From Mangifera indica (taxonomy: Eukaryota > Streptophyta > Magnoliopsida > Sapindales > Anacardiaceae), in the NCBI RefSeq assembly GCF_011075055.1, contig NW_025401135.1, forward strand, positions 173,986 to 237,985: DNA of 64,000 bases, read 5' to 3'. Every line of letters starts with the position of its first letter. The first letter of the stretch is position 1. A program made the position numbers and the translations under genes. Shown here piece by piece: positions 12,051 to 25,260 of this stretch. The notes beneath the pieces were generated by a model. The model was not told the DNA's origin. It saw only the letters and a program-made list of their open reading frames with translations, and did no database searches.

Positions 12051-13982
12051 ATCATCCTATTATCTATTCTATATGTTAAAAAAAAAGTTTAACTTTGACA
12101 CGTCTCTTCAAGTGTATGTTTCATCTAGGGGTATGTGTTTGGAAAAGAATGTTATATGAATTAGGGTATACTTGGAGAAAATTGAGGTAAGGGTAAATGG
12201 ATTGACACAATTAGGTGGCCCAACAGACAAGCCCAAAACTCCTTTGACAGCTCGCCCTCTCATTTCTCTCATTTGGTTTAGTACAATATTTTGATCCTTT
12301 GTTTTTTTAGATCAATCCCATCACTTAGGCCAAAGATTCTAGAACCAATACCCAAAGTTTTGCTCGAGTTTCCTCACACAACCTATTAAATAAAGCCCAT
12401 TTCAACAACACATCTGATAAATTCGATAGGGGTGTTAAAAGTCTCTCAAACCAACTCTAATATTAAACCACAGTCCCTTGTTGTTGAATTGAAAATAGCT
12501 CCTCATGTGTTGTTTCTTCTTATGACGAACTAAATCTTTCCATTAATGCTTATTTGAATATCCCTCATTTTACTATGATTTACTTGCCCTCCCCTCATTG
12601 CAACCAATTTAGCACTAGTCCACCCATGCAAATGATAATGATATGAACCCTATCATTGTCCCCAATTCAGTGCACCTTAAAATATCATTTGGCCCTATTA
12701 TCAACCTTATTGAATTTTCTTCATGGAATGTAGGCAACTTGATTCTCGTAAGTTGATTTTTAAATTCCCTTACATTTTGAGCTATCATATTTCATTTGTC
12801 GATGCCCTAGTTTGATGGTCTCAACTCTCATCTCCCCATCATTCACAAAACTCTATCAATCCATTCTTGCATTACTTCTCTTCCCACGTCTCTCATAAAT
12901 TTTGATTACCCCACAAAGATTTGTCTTGATTTCCCTATTGACTATTTGATAGACTAATGCCATCCTTCATCTCCACCATGCTCTCTTTTAGAGAGCACAT
13001 TTCTGTTTCCAATTCGACCATTATGTTGTTCAAATCTTTTCCCAACCCTCGAATCCATTCTAGTATGCACTATAACCCACTCCAACCTTACTCTTATACT
13101 AGGTTTATTACATACATGTTTTGTTTGGCTCAACAACAGCTTCCTCCCTCACAACAACTCTTGCACTTTATTACTCCTATAACACAACCAATCAATCTAC
13201 ACACACTATAAAATTCTCACAATATTGTAACAAACACAAAAGATGAGATTAATATTTCTGTAAACACTCTTTATTAAAAAATTATTCCATAACACATGAA
13301 ACATTCCAGTGGTAAATAATTATTCTAAACAATTTAACAAGATAACATATAAATAACTCTGGCAACAGAGGTGTTAAATCCTCTCACGCAAAAGTCCCCA
13401 AATTCCAAAATCAACTTTTAAACTTTGCTCTTCTGTCTCTCCCATTTGCCTTTAGAATAATTGATTTGTTTCTTATCCCAAGTGTGCCAATATTCTCCTT
13501 CCTTTATTAACCGATTCTAATCCAATTATGAGAGTTCTACCCTGCTTTCCTTTCCCTTCTCCTCTGGTATGTTGGTGTAATACATGGCCAAACACACTGT
13601 CAGTAAAGTTTCCCGTTATTCGAAGTCAAAGATATATTTGAACTATAATGCCAGGACATTTGTTCTTGTAAAGATAAGCCATGCAAATCTCCTTCATTAT
13701 TCAACCTAGTGCTTAGCAACAACTTTTGATTTTCCCTCTCAGCATGTACTTGTTAAATTTGTTAAGCTAAATTCTTTGTAGCCTTACAGACTCCTTAAGA
13801 ATAAAGTGACACTAGATCCAAAGTGTTGCATAGAGGTTGATGTTGACAACCCCAAATTGTGTCTTACTAATGGATGGATACACCTTTCTATCATATTCAT
13901 ACTCAACTTGTGAAGGGAGAACATCCCACTATTTTTGTTTACAATAAAACTATACAACCCACTTTGAGTTAACAAATAAATA
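12051..13982. other. Intergenic DNA, no supported gene
   Basis: Overlapping short open frames exist on both strands at 12954-13211, but neither resembles a known family and they disagree on strand. The base composition is less AT-rich than nearby. This may be worn retrotransposon sequence, but no diagnostic motif is readable. Confidence 0.35.
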
Positions 13983-14115
13983 AGAATTTGATGTATGTTA
14001 TCATGTGATTAGATAATTTTAAATTAAAAATAAAATAATATACGATCATATGATAATATACATAAATAGAGATACTCATTTGTGTACTCAATATAGATAC
14101 ACATAGTATTACTCT
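13983..14115. mobile_element. Small palindromic MITE, diverged copy
   Basis: The arms GTTATCATGTGATTAGATAA and CGATCATATGATAATATAC match the family seen at 6252. The outer ends are worn. Confidence 0.45.
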
Positions 14116-14337
14116 TTTGTTTATCACCATAAACAAATCTCATATTTTCAAAGGATCCATTCACAACTTTTGTAGGGATCCATTCACAACTTTTGTTTCA
14201 TCATCAGTCTCTGGGTGGAAAGCACCACTATACTGCAGCTCAGTCTCAATTTTTTCCATATAATATGCCCAACCATGGAAATTTGACATCCTGATCTGAA
14301 GTAAGAGGTTTGAGAACACCATGTGAACATATAATTA

Positions 14338-14532
14338 TCAATTACATTGTACTACACCAAGAAAGAAAATATCAATTGCAATCTGTACATTGACTACCAT
14401 CTTAAAAAGTATAAAATGTGCCATCTTCACAAATCCATCAACAACAACTACAATAAAATCTTTACCATACTTTGTTCCCAAAAAGGTACAAAATCCATAG
14501 ATAAATCCCTTTGTATATTTCGGGATGGGCAA
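14338..14532 (-). pseudogene. Ty3/gypsy integrase core fragment
   Basis: The minus-strand frame holds TKYGKDFIVVVVDGFVKMAH, which matches the start of the gypsy integrase catalytic core (usual form RGKDSIFVVVDRFSKMAHFI). The first catalytic Asp of the DD-35-E triad corresponds to the Asp in VVVDGF. Only about 60 residues remain and no reverse transcriptase or second Asp region is visible next to it, so this is a relic. Confidence 0.65.
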
Positions 14533-15403
14533 TAGAGAAATAGTTTACCTTTAGTTGTCTAACCTACTTAACAACTCTGCACAATTTTCCCCACCTCTCC
14601 TCTCAACTTTCCCTCTATCTCTCAAATTTCTTCACAAACCTTTCAAACGCAATGTTCATAGTCACACCTACATAACATTCTTACACATTCATTGGTTGGT
14701 AGGCATGTCATAACAAAAACATAAAAATGAAAATATGACTTTTTCTAAGTATAAATAAGGTCATTACAAAATATTTTTGCCTATATCTTTTCACCTTACT
14801 CTTCGCTTGTCCTTTCCAATAAAGGAAACATATGCCAAATACTAATTGCTTTAAGGCATAAGCACGAAAAGAGGAAAGAGATGATTAAAGATATAATAAT
14901 AACAAAATTTAATGACGCATATAACCCTCAAAGTTTCACAAAATAACAGATGTTAAAATGAAAAATGAACTAGATTTAATCTCAAGATTCCCTAATAGAC
15001 TTTAAAAAAAACACCTTGCTGACTGGCAACAGCTATAGAGCCTTTAGAAGCCACTGTAGAGTAATATTATTGTCAAGTCTTTCAACAATTTTATATGGAA
15101 TGTACTGAGAAAGTTAATGAAGTCAATGAAGAAGAATAAATACAAGTGAGAATTGTGCCAGTAAAATCAAATTACTGCATCAACGACAGAGAAACTTTCA
15201 CTAGTATTACATCTATAAAATTCTTGTTTTGAACATTTTGCAAATAGCATAACAATGCAATTACAGATGCATTCAAGCAGTATTGTATACTTAATATATA
15301 TATATAAGGGTCTCACTTCACCGATCCAACTAAACTGCTGTGTTAAAGGTAGGACAATTTGAATTTTCAAGTACATATCTATCAGAAACCAACTGTCAAT
15401 CAT

Positions 15404-18400
15404 TCATGAGCAGTTTGTGTCATAACTCGCGAGTCCCAGCAACTGTGGACCTTCTAGTTTGGGATTATTCTCAAAGCTACAACATTCAAACAAAATATTG
15501 TTACAAGACTACCAGAGAAAAAACCATACAAGTAATAGAGACCTGAGTAGGGCAGAAGAAAATTCCATGCTCCATCTTATGCTCAGCAAAATTCAGGAAC
15601 ACAAACTACAATGGATTTCTTTTAAAGTGCAGGGGAAAGAATACTTATTCTCACAATCTTGGTATTAGAATACTAAAAATCTTATGCTTCAAGAACAGGA
15701 AGTGGACAGAATGGCAATCAATTTTTCAGATGACATTGTATCTCTTATTCTCACAATCTAAATAATGCATGCACGAAAACCACATGAAAATTCTTTAAGA
15801 GATCAAATAAATCAATGGCACAAGGACAGGAACAGAGCAAAAGCCAGGCCAGAGAACTGCAGCTTTCTAAAGTAATAAATTACATCACTAATGTTGGTAA
15901 TGATAATATTTCATGGGGCAAGGTCTCTTCCATTAGCTTCTCTTAGTGCATTCATCTATAAATGTTATAGGAATATTCTGTCTTTGTTTATACACTTAAA
16001 ACAGAAAGAGATTTGGCCAATTTTTGTTATTAATTTCTATAGCACACACTCAACTACATGTATATATTAATAATACATATTCAAATTTCAGCCATTGTTG
16101 AACTCCCTCTTCAGTGATGAACCATGTCAACACAGATACACTTCTAGTCTATAAGAGAAACTAATGAATGCATTCCTCGTCTATAATCACACAAATTACA
16201 CACAATATTCATGTCAGTGCATGATGCCTAAGTAAACATGCAAAATCCTGAGCTTCACGCAAATTAAATGAACACACACAAAAAAAAAGATATTAAATCA
16301 ATCCTTATTGACAAAAAAACACTTAAAACAACAATTATAGCAATGCCAAGACACATACAAGGTTATCATGATGAACAAAGGAGCACATATAAAACACTCA
16401 TAGAAACAATTCAGTAATGATAAATATAACTAGGAGGTAAATAAAATATACTTGTCGAGAGGTATGTGTTCAAATGGCCCACTGGCAGGAATTGTTCCAC
16501 ATAGATCATTACTAGAAACATCCCTGAAAAAAAAACATAAAAGGGAAATTTCCTCAAATTCTTAGTTTATTGCCGTACATGATAAAATATAAGACAGCAT
16601 CTATTTACATAAAAAAATAGCTAAAGAAAATCATATAAAAGCATTGCACATACACAACTTTGAGGCTTGAAATTCCGACAAGTGCCCTGGGTATTTGTCC
16701 AGTTAATCGGTTACCATTAAGCCGCCTGCCCAATACAAACAATCATGTAAGGGAAGCGAGCAACTGATATCACCATATATACCGTACGTCAAACCAGCAA
16801 AATAAACTGAGAAAAATCTGACAGAGCTAATCAAAGAGAAACACAGGCTGCAAGGACCTTTGGGCACACTTAAGACGTTCCAATAAGGAGTTCAGCAGAT
16901 ACCAAGAATTTACAGATTCCTCTCAAATGCTACTTACTCAATTAGGAATCAAAAACAGATTCACCTAATCCGGGAAATCCTTGTGTGAATTCCACACTAG
17001 ACAAAGCAAGTTCTTTAAATACAAATGCTAAAGCTTGACCCTGGAATTTTGGACTTCTAAACCAAAAGATCTCTAGAATAAGCAATATAATTAATCCACA
17101 CACAATGAAGAGAAAAAATAAATTAAACATTTTGAAGTATGTAAGCAGCAGACCTCCCTAGAAACTCTAAGTGCATGGTGAACAACCACAAATGTTTGTT
17201 AACCTTACTTCTTGCATCTAGGTAATCGACTGTCCAACCATTATAGAATATTTGCAGTCAAGTTTAAAATAAAAAATAAACAGATAATCCAATTACAAAT
17301 TAAGAAGGCAAACTGAGAAAATTAAAGTCTAGAACATTTCAATCATACATGCCCAAATTGATGTCTTCTCTTTAATAAAAACGATTAACATTAGTGAACT
17401 TACAAAAAGACAAGAGACTTAAGATTTCCCAAGGAAGGAGGGATGGCTCCAGAAATGTTGTTGTTATACAAGTCCAAGCTGATGAGGCTCTTCAAGTTAC
17501 CAAGCTCGGCAGGGATAGTTCCTTGAATGTTGTTTTTGTAAAGCTCCCTACAAGCAGACAAAGTAAAGAGCTTTGATTTAAATTTAATTAAAATCTAAAC
17601 AATCTGCAGTAAACTATGAGAACACGACAAAGCAATTTTGAATTGTACAAAATTAGTAATCAAGCAAATGATGATCTTTGAAACAGCAACTGATTTAACA
17701 AAAGAAACTGCAGCAGATCGTAGTGTAGAATTGAAGGGAAAAAACATACAAATATTGCAAATGTTCCAGCTTCCCAAGCGCAGGGACTAGATGTCCAGAC
17801 AGATTTGAATTACCTAAATCCCTGCATAAGTTATCATAAGCTCATCAGTCGAGAAGTCTTTGATAGCAATTAATACTTTTTTGTATTAAAAAAGGAGCTC
17901 TCACTAAAAGGGAAACAAAAGTTGACCATCAATTAGCAACAGATTAAGCAAACAACCAATATACAATTTTTTAGACATAGCTGCTTGTCAAGAAGCGCAA
18001 AAAAAAAAAAAAAAAAAAAAACACCCAGACGTAAAGCTGCTTGCCTAAACAAATATGATTGAAATGGAAATGGCCTCAGTTCAAGCCCATTAAACAGAAA
18101 TTCAAGCATCATTAAAATAGGAAATTAAAAACCAACCGACCAAAGATGGGAAAACAGGAACCCAGACGGAAACAAAACTGAAAAAAAAGAAAGAACAAAT
18201 AAATAGATCAAGAAAGAGTAAATACACTCGAGTAACGCGATTGTCTTGATTACAAGTGATATGGAACCAAGTGCAGGGATTAACAAGTGTGGGATCCCAG
18301 CTCTGAAGAACGTTATCTGGATCTGACAAGCTTTTCCTAAAGGTATAAAGAGCGTCACCTTCAGAATTCCCAAACACAAAGCTGACTAAAACGCTTAAAC

Positions 18401-18461
18401 ATAAACAAAAAAAGAAAGTGGAAGTGGAAGTGGAAGTGGAAGTGGAGGGTGTGGAGACCAT
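15404..18461 (-). CDS. Small secreted leucine-rich-repeat protein (LRR1 / SERK-ectodomain-like), complete
   Basis: Six exons (18461-18226, 17821-17750, 17547-17404, 16725-16654, 16523-16452, 15476-15404) join in phase to 222 residues plus TGA. Residues 1 to about 31 form a signal peptide with the hydrophobic run [16 protein letters not shown]. Then comes the plant LRR cap [19 protein letters not shown] with the Cys pair in [10 protein letters not shown] (63 and 70). Exons 2, 4 and 5 are 72 nt, one 24-residue repeat each, and exon 3 (144 nt) carries two. The five repeats include [12 protein letters not shown] motifs and [12 protein letters not shown]. The end [20 protein letters not shown] is typical of Arabidopsis At5g21090-like proteins. 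There is no membrane anchor or kinase. It probably acts in the apoplast or with receptor kinases; its partner cannot be read from sequence. Confidence 0.93.
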
Positions 18462-18625
18462 GGCTGCGGGTCTTTCTAGGGTTTGTTTACTTGAAAGATT
18501 CTTGAAAAGGGAAGAGAAAAAGAAGACGAGAGGCGAGAAAGAGGATCGGCTTTGGGAATATCAAGAGAACTAAGCAATAAAACCATCAATGTATTTGTAC
18601 TGGCTTTTTACTTTTATTTCATAAT
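18462..18625 (-). promoter_or_regulatory. Leader and probable promoter of the LRR1-like gene
   Basis: The purine-rich leader (GAGAAAAAGAAGACGAGAGG on the plus strand, so pyrimidine-rich in the transcript) lies directly before the ATG. A TATA-like TACAAATACA sits at about 18588-18600 on the minus strand. The position fits; there is no direct evidence for the start site. Confidence 0.35.
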
Positions 18626-19020
18626 TATTCTCTGAAATCTTCATCATTGTGTACTTTCAACTAGACTAAATTTAACTTATTTATTAGAGTTTAATGAAAG
18701 AAAAATTAATAAATTTAACTATTTATTTTAAAAAATTTAATATTTTTAAAAAATATTAGTGTAAAGTTAGTGCGTAAATGATCATATTTTGAACATGAAA
18801 TGTGATTTTGGTGTGGAGCCAAAAATAAATGAGTAACGTGCCTTCGCCACAAAAGTCCACTTTCTTTGATGATGTAGTCAAAGTGAATTCGTTGAATTTT
18901 GACCATCAATTTTGTCCACAACTGTAACCACTAATTGCCACCGTCATGAGCCGTGTTAAAGATGATGACACTTTTAGTCAATCCAATCATAAACAAAGTT
19001 GCCACGTTCCAACCATGCAT

Positions 19021-19720
19021 CAATTTAATTTTAATGATATTGGGTAGAGGTGACAAGGGGGACTCCCGTGAGACCTACCCCAGATCCTCTCTATTTTAGT
19101 GCGCATGTGGGAGTACAACCCGTTAGCCAACCCATATCATGGGTTTGGATATTAAGCTCACGGGTTAACTTAACATAGCCTATCATTATGCAAGCCTTTA
19201 GCTCCGGTCAAATATAGCCAGAGAGATCGAAGAAGAGATAAGGAGAGAAGGGAGGACAGTTGATGATTGGAGAAGGAGAAATCAACGTCAAAAGAAAAGG
19301 TACAAATCTTATGGGGGTTTTATCACTTTTCAAACTTTGAGTTAGGGAGGAAATATAAGTTTTTAAATATGGAGGTGGAAAATGTGAAGAAACTTTAATT
19401 TTTTGCTAAATAACTATTTTACCCTTAACCTTAACTGAAATTTTTAATGAAAATTTGGTTGTGAGTGAGTGTTTGAGTTTTTAAAAGTTGCAGAGTAGGA
19501 GTTTGAAATTTCACTATACCTTAGATAGGAATAAGTCTTTTGGCCATTTAATTTTAATGATATTGGGCAGAGGTGACAAAGGAGACTCTTGTGAGGCCTA
19601 ACCTAGATCCCCTCTTCTTAGCCCACACGTGGGAGCACAACCCGTTAGTTGAGTTGCATCATGGGTTTGGACATTAGGGCCATGGGCCCACCTGACATAA
19701 TCTATCACTATGTAAATCAT
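19021..19720. repeat. Pair of ~175-bp direct repeats flanking a solo Mutator-type terminal repeat
   Basis: The segments 19021-19195 and 19547-19720 both start TTTAATTTTAATGATATTGG and continue with GAGGTGACAAGG-type sequence, ACCCGTTAG and CATGGGTTTGGA, so they are diverged direct copies. Between them, 19298-19546 ends in AAGTCTTTTGGCC. Read backwards, it matches the ~250-bp terminal repeat of the long-TIR family, including the GGGTAAAATAGTTATTT box. The opposite terminal repeat is missing. Confidence 0.5.
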
Positions 19721-20152
19721 TTTAAAAAAATAATAATTATAATATAAAAAATTATAATTTTTTTATAAAAAGATGAATATTTTAGATTTGTAAAAAAGAT
19801 TTGAGTATTTTTGGATCAATTTCACATTTGTGAGATAATCAAAATTTAAATTTCAACCAAGTATAAGTTGAGTTTTTAATCTAACAACTTTCTTTCACCT
19901 ATTATATATAAAGGTTAAATAAAGTATTAGTTTCAATCAAACTTAATATTCAGTTATCGCACATATGTGAAACTAATTATGAAAACTTAACTTACCCATT
20001 GTAAATAAACTTATCTTCTTTTTACTTACAATTCAATTTTGCAACATATTTTCTTTTATTATAAAACATGATTTTAAAATATTGTTTAGTAAAAAATTTA
20101 TTTTTATTAAAATTAATAGGTCAGTGTGATGAAGGTCCATGGGTTAGCCTAT

Positions 20153-22130
20153 GTAACACTCATTCTAAAAGTATTATCCTCTAGAAGAAGATGTCACTAC
20201 ATTGACTAATTGAACATGCTAGTATTTTAAAACATTTAAAACTTGTTAATAAAACATATAATTTGCTCATAAAACTATAATTATGAAATACCCTTAAAAT
20301 AAAACTATTGGAAATGTGACAAAAGATGTCCTCTATTGCTCTATGCCTTCTAACTGTTGCTCACTCCATAATCATCACGATCGTCTATACCTACACATAT
20401 GAAAGCAGAAGAGTGAGTGATAAAGTACTTACTAAGTACAAGACTCTAGTGCTAACTTTTTAATTATTCCTAAAAAATACCATTGACTTGACCCATTTTG
20501 ACTATGTCATCAAGTCATAAAACCATGATTATCTTTTTAATCACAATACCCCATTTTTACATGCCTTAAATTCTCAGTCTTTTTTAATTTATCTTATTAT
20601 GATTATAAACATCACTACATAATTCTGCATAACTTGTTCATCCATAAATACTAGTGGGACATCACTATGAATGGAGGAACATAATTCATAAATGTTTATT
20701 CAACTTTACTCGGATACATGCACAATTGTATGTCTTGTATGAATGGGTGTGCATCATTCCTTTTCATGAACGACTTAATCAACATGATCATTCTTATCGT
20801 GACCTTATACATGATCATACTTGTCCTTTGTATAGTCATTCATATTTATGTCATGGAGATTTTCTTCCCTTTGTCTTCACAGTTATACTTTGACCTAGAG
20901 GTATAATCAGCTTTTCATACTTGTGAACGATTATGAACTCTTTTGTAAAATTGTTCATTGTGTCTAATCCTACATGTCATAGATGATCGTACGTGACATA
21001 TGAATTAAGGCATGAAAGTAATATGAGTTAAAGGTGAAAGTGAATTATGAGCCTGAGTTATATGTTTTAGTAGCTCAAGAGTAGGCACATAGTTTCATGA
21101 AAGCATATCCCAACATAGTTTTTCATAGACTAGATTTTTATGCATATTTTCCTAGATTAAGAGTGTAGCAGAATTGATCTCATAGGACACATAAGAAACT
21201 AAAGATCCACAATACATGTGTGGAACTAAATCCTATAAGACACATGAAGACCTAGGATACCTATAGTATATGTGTAGGACATGTTCCAAAGGTTTAGTTT
21301 TTAGAATATCCATGAAAATATGTTTCTCATGACAATTTTCTTTTAGATATATTTTTATAAGGGTTGTTATGAGAGAGCATCTATAAGATTCTCTCTACAC
21401 AAGCCCACAGTAGGGCATAGTTATGGCACATCAATCCAATATATGTGTGTAGGCTAAAGGGACTACGCAGTCACATAACCAAGGTTCCTAATCGCTATTT
21501 CAACCCAGACTGATTATCACATAAAAGAAGCTTTTAGAAAACATTTTTAAAAAGAAAAATATTTTCACCACTAGTTTTACATGCATTTCACATGAAATGT
21601 CATCACAACATAAGTTCTAGAGGTGTATCCTAATTAATCGAGTAAATGTCAACCAAGTTATGGGATCGAAGGTGTTCCAAGGATGACTAAGCCCAATTAA
21701 AAATTTTATGTCATTAAAGGTTGAAGTCTGAAAGTGAACTTTAGATGGCCAAGTATAGGCATAATAAGAGTTTAAGTTTGGAAAGGATAGTTATATATGT
21801 GTAGGATTAAACTCTCCTACTTATTGAATGACTTGCCACTCACTTCCTTTTTTATGTTTTTCAAATAAAAGGTGAGGGTGGCAACTATAAGCAAGTGGAG
21901 TTTACAAGAGGGCATTCCTATCATTTTTGTTATGTTTATAAGTTTGTTTTTGTTTTTGTTCTAAATAAGAGACTATTTTATGTATGGACTTACTGCACAC
22001 TACATTATTAGTATTTTACATCTTTTGACACTTCTAATATCTAAATGTGTTATAGGTATTTTAGTAATTTTGTATGAAGTTTCTGATGTGCAATTTAAGT
22101 TTAAGTTGATTCATGTTTATTTAATTTAGT
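20153..22130 (+). repeat. Possible old LTR-type repeat, relative of 11053-12050
   Basis: It begins TGTAACACTC and shares the ordered words listed for 11053-12050. Short open frames at 20654-20906 overlap each other and resemble nothing known. The boundaries are uncertain. Confidence 0.3.
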
Positions 22131-22599
22131 GAAGTAACATATGTCTTCGAATGATAGTACTTTTAGAGAGAATTGTTATAAAAAGACAAGTAAATGGACA
22201 AGAATTTTTTCAGATTTCAAGAAAACATAAAATAATGTTATATAAATTGTGGCTTCAATTATGATTCCAAGTTATGATTTCATTTTGATTCTTTATACAG
22301 TTTGAAAACACACTTACAACAAAATGTAAGGTAAAAACTTAATTAGTTTACATTGTTTAATTTGTAGTATATTTTGAAATTAATTAAATGTGAGAATTAA
22401 TCAAGATAATGAATTCAGAAAATTATTTTAATTACTTAATTATTAAAATACACATAAAAAATACAGAAAATTTAATTACTTAATTCAGAAAATTATTTTG
22501 ATTACATAAAAAAATACACAAACACACACATAAAAAAGAATATTTTAGAACATCTATAAGAAAAAAATACTTTTAAACATTACATATTTTAATATAATT

Positions 22600-22930
22600 A
22601 AACAAAATATAAATTTACACCTAGTAATATTTTTAAGGGCATGTAAGTAAAATACAATTTTAACATATTTTTATTATTTCTAATTAAACATAACAATTAT
22701 TTATAAATATCAATTAATTTAAGGACCTTTAAGTAAAAAATTATTTTAGTATTTTTTTATTATTACCAACTACAATAATTGTATATAAATATCAATTTAA
22801 TTAAATATATTGATAATTTATACTCAGTAATTTTTTAAGTTATCTATCTTAGTGATAACCTTTTACTTTTTGTAATGAAAAATTACATGAACCAACCCTA
22901 ATATTGTAATATTTGACATATTATTAAAAA
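22600..22930. repeat. Fragment related to the Tourist-like elements
   Basis: Words such as AAGGGCATGTAAGTAAAATA, ACAATTATTTATAAATATCA and ACTCAGTAATTTTTTAAGTTATCTAT follow the same order as the inside of the 45554-46035 element (about 45840-45990). The terminal repeats are not preserved. Confidence 0.4.
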
Positions 22931-22971
22931 ATATGAATAAAGATTTTATGGTTTTTATTTTTATAATAAAA

Positions 22972-23120
22972 TTATGTGCATAATTTTGTGTATAAATAAT
23001 AGCATATCATTGTATGATTAAATATTATATATATTTAATTTAAAACTATTCAATCATATGGTAATATATCATTATTTATGTATAAAATTATACATATTAT
23101 TTATACATGAAACATTACTC
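22972..23120. mobile_element. Small palindromic MITE at the left edge of the tandem duplication
   Basis: The arms ATATCATTGTATGATTAAAT and CAATCATATGGTAATATATC are opposed around an A/T loop. The second copy of the surrounding duplication (near 25052) retains only the part of this palindrome from its left arm onward. Confidence 0.5.
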
Positions 23121-25040
23121 CTTTTTTTTTTTTAAATAATGAAAAGGTAAGCAAAAGTTTGAGGAATCTTACCCACCACACTAAATAGCCGAGTAATCAC
23201 TACCTAACCATTACCTAACGCATCAAATTGCTTCACTAGACATTATGTGCCCACTTGATATTCGAAATGTTAAATAAAAGGGAAAAGGACAATCCCCCTC
23301 CCCCCCAAATTTTAGTTTATATTTAAAATTATACCCATGATAGATGAAAAATCTAAATGTCCACCTATAGACTAATTGTTGTCCAAATTTTCAGTTAGAG
23401 GCAGAGGTAAAATCATTATTTTACTTATAAACCATAAAACTTAAAAAATTTATATTATTCCCCCCTTAGTTTAGAAATCTCACATTTACCCCAATAATTA
23501 AACTTTGAAAAATTCATTTTTTCCCCTTTCTAGGTTTCATCTCTGGTGGCTTAGGGAACGAACCAACGATCGAGAAGAAGCGAAGGCCTTCTCCAATAAA
23601 GGATGACCCTTTTGGACAACGAAATGTCATCTAGATTGGGAAGAAGAGATGAAGGATGATATTTCATCGTTCTTCGTCACGTTGTCTGGATGACATGACT
23701 AAGGACGACACTTTATCGTCCTTCATCATCCTGTTGAAGGATGATGAAGAGTTGTTCTTCATCAAGTCTTCCAAATGACAAAGGATGACGTTTCATCATC
23801 TTTCATCGTCTCGTTGAAGGACGATGAAGAGTTGTCCTTCATCAAGTCTTCCAGATGGCGAAGAATAACGTTTTGTCATTCTTCATCGTAGCTTTTGAAT
23901 GATCATCCTTTGTCATCCTTTGAGGCTAGATCTGGAAGATTGGTAAAAAACATCAATCATCAATTGGAATGATGGTGGTTGAAGAAGGAAACAAACCCTA
24001 AAGGTGAAATCTAAACTTTTCAAACTTTCAGAATGGGTTGAAGTATTATTTTTTAAAACCTAAGGGGGAATGATATAAATTTCAAGATTTTAGGGCTTAT
24101 GGATAAAATAACGATTTTACCCCTGCTTCTAACTAAAAATTTATATGACAGTTAATCCACGGGTAGCTGTTTAGATTTTTCATCTACCATAAGTATGATT
24201 TTAAAATTAAGTTAAAATTTGGGTGGGAAATAGTCCTTTTCCCTAAATAAAATATGTGAATAAATAGTTGGGTGGCTGACATTAAAAAAGAAGCCAACAA
24301 TCACAATAACAAGAGGAATCCTAAAAAGAGATTACATTGCATCAATCACATCCAAATATTTACTACTTTTGAACTTGAAATTAGGAGGAAATATTAATGT
24401 AAGACTAGGTCAAACACATTTTCAATAAGAATGCTATAAATCTTATATAATCATAATATTTGATTGGTTTTAAATTTCTGTTTAACTGTTGTTAACTTTG
24501 TTATCTTCCTTAATTAATTTTCTTTTATCTCAGTAAACAAATATCCTAATTTTGACTATTAGTTGAATAAAATGCAATTTTATTATCTAAACCCATGTCT
24601 CCCCTACCTCACAAGAATTGCACACTCAAAAAAAGAAAACAAAGTTGAATAGCCCCTAGAAAGTTCAATACAAAATGCAAAACATAATTAATTAAAAATA
24701 AATGATAAAAATTTAAGTGATTCTTTTAATTAAAAATTGAACTTTGAATTTTTTTTTTTAGTACATCTACAAACAATTGGTTATTTATAGGTAATTTATT
24801 AAAATAACTATTTTAAAGAGTTATACAAAATAAGACAAGATGTTAATATAGCATTCTTTATGCATAAAAAAGTACCAATAATATTAATAACAACAAAATA
24901 ATTTAAAAATTAGCAAGAAAAACATTTGCCCTTTGGATCAATGGGGTTATTACATATATTATAAGGGAGTTAGAAACCTCAATACATGTGTTTGACAACT
25001 TCTTCTTTTTAAATTCACCTTGAATATGTTTCTGATAAAA
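23008..25040. repeat. Tandem segmental duplication, first copy (uninterrupted)
   Basis: About 2 kb is repeated again from 25052. Matching landmarks in order are GTTTGAGGAATCTTAC, CCACTTGATATT, the long-TIR element with identical TAAATAAAA flanks, GTTGGGTGGCTGACATTAAA, GGAGGAAATATTAATGTAAG, GACTAGGTCAAACA and ATACATGTGTTT. By eye the copies differ by roughly one base in ten. This copy is continuous through its target-site flank into GTTGGGTGGC. Confidence 0.8.
23280..24243. mobile_element. Non-autonomous Mutator-type long-TIR element, copy 2
   Basis: This 964-bp element is flanked by the perfect 9-bp duplication TAAATAAAA (23271-23279 and 24244-24252). The ends begin GGGAAAAGGAC on both strands. 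The inverted repeats align for about 250 bp, through AGATGAAAAATCTAAA, GTAAAATCRTTATTTTA and on to the TTTCACC/TTTCATC boxes. The core (about 23570-23940) has repeated GATGACAAAGGATGA-type words in both orientations, each able to pair with a neighbour. No coding capacity is seen. Confidence 0.85.
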
Positions 25041-25260
25041 AATAAATTAATATTATGTGATTAAATGTTATTTTATTTTTAATTTAAAATTATTCAATCA
25101 TATGATGACATATTATTATTTGTGTATAAAATTATACATATTATTTATAGACGAAACATTGCTTTTTTTTTTAAATGAAAAGCTAAGAAAAAGTTTGAGG
25201 AATCTTACTCGCCATACTAGACGTTATGTGCCCACTTGATATTTGAAATATTAAATAAAA

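Noticed and set aside
12954..13211. Overlapping open frames on both strands
   Set aside because: They are mutual shadows with no family match, no splice context and no conserved motif.
20654..20906. Two overlapping 62-79 codon frames
   Set aside because: They lie in LTR-like repeat sequence and resemble no known protein.
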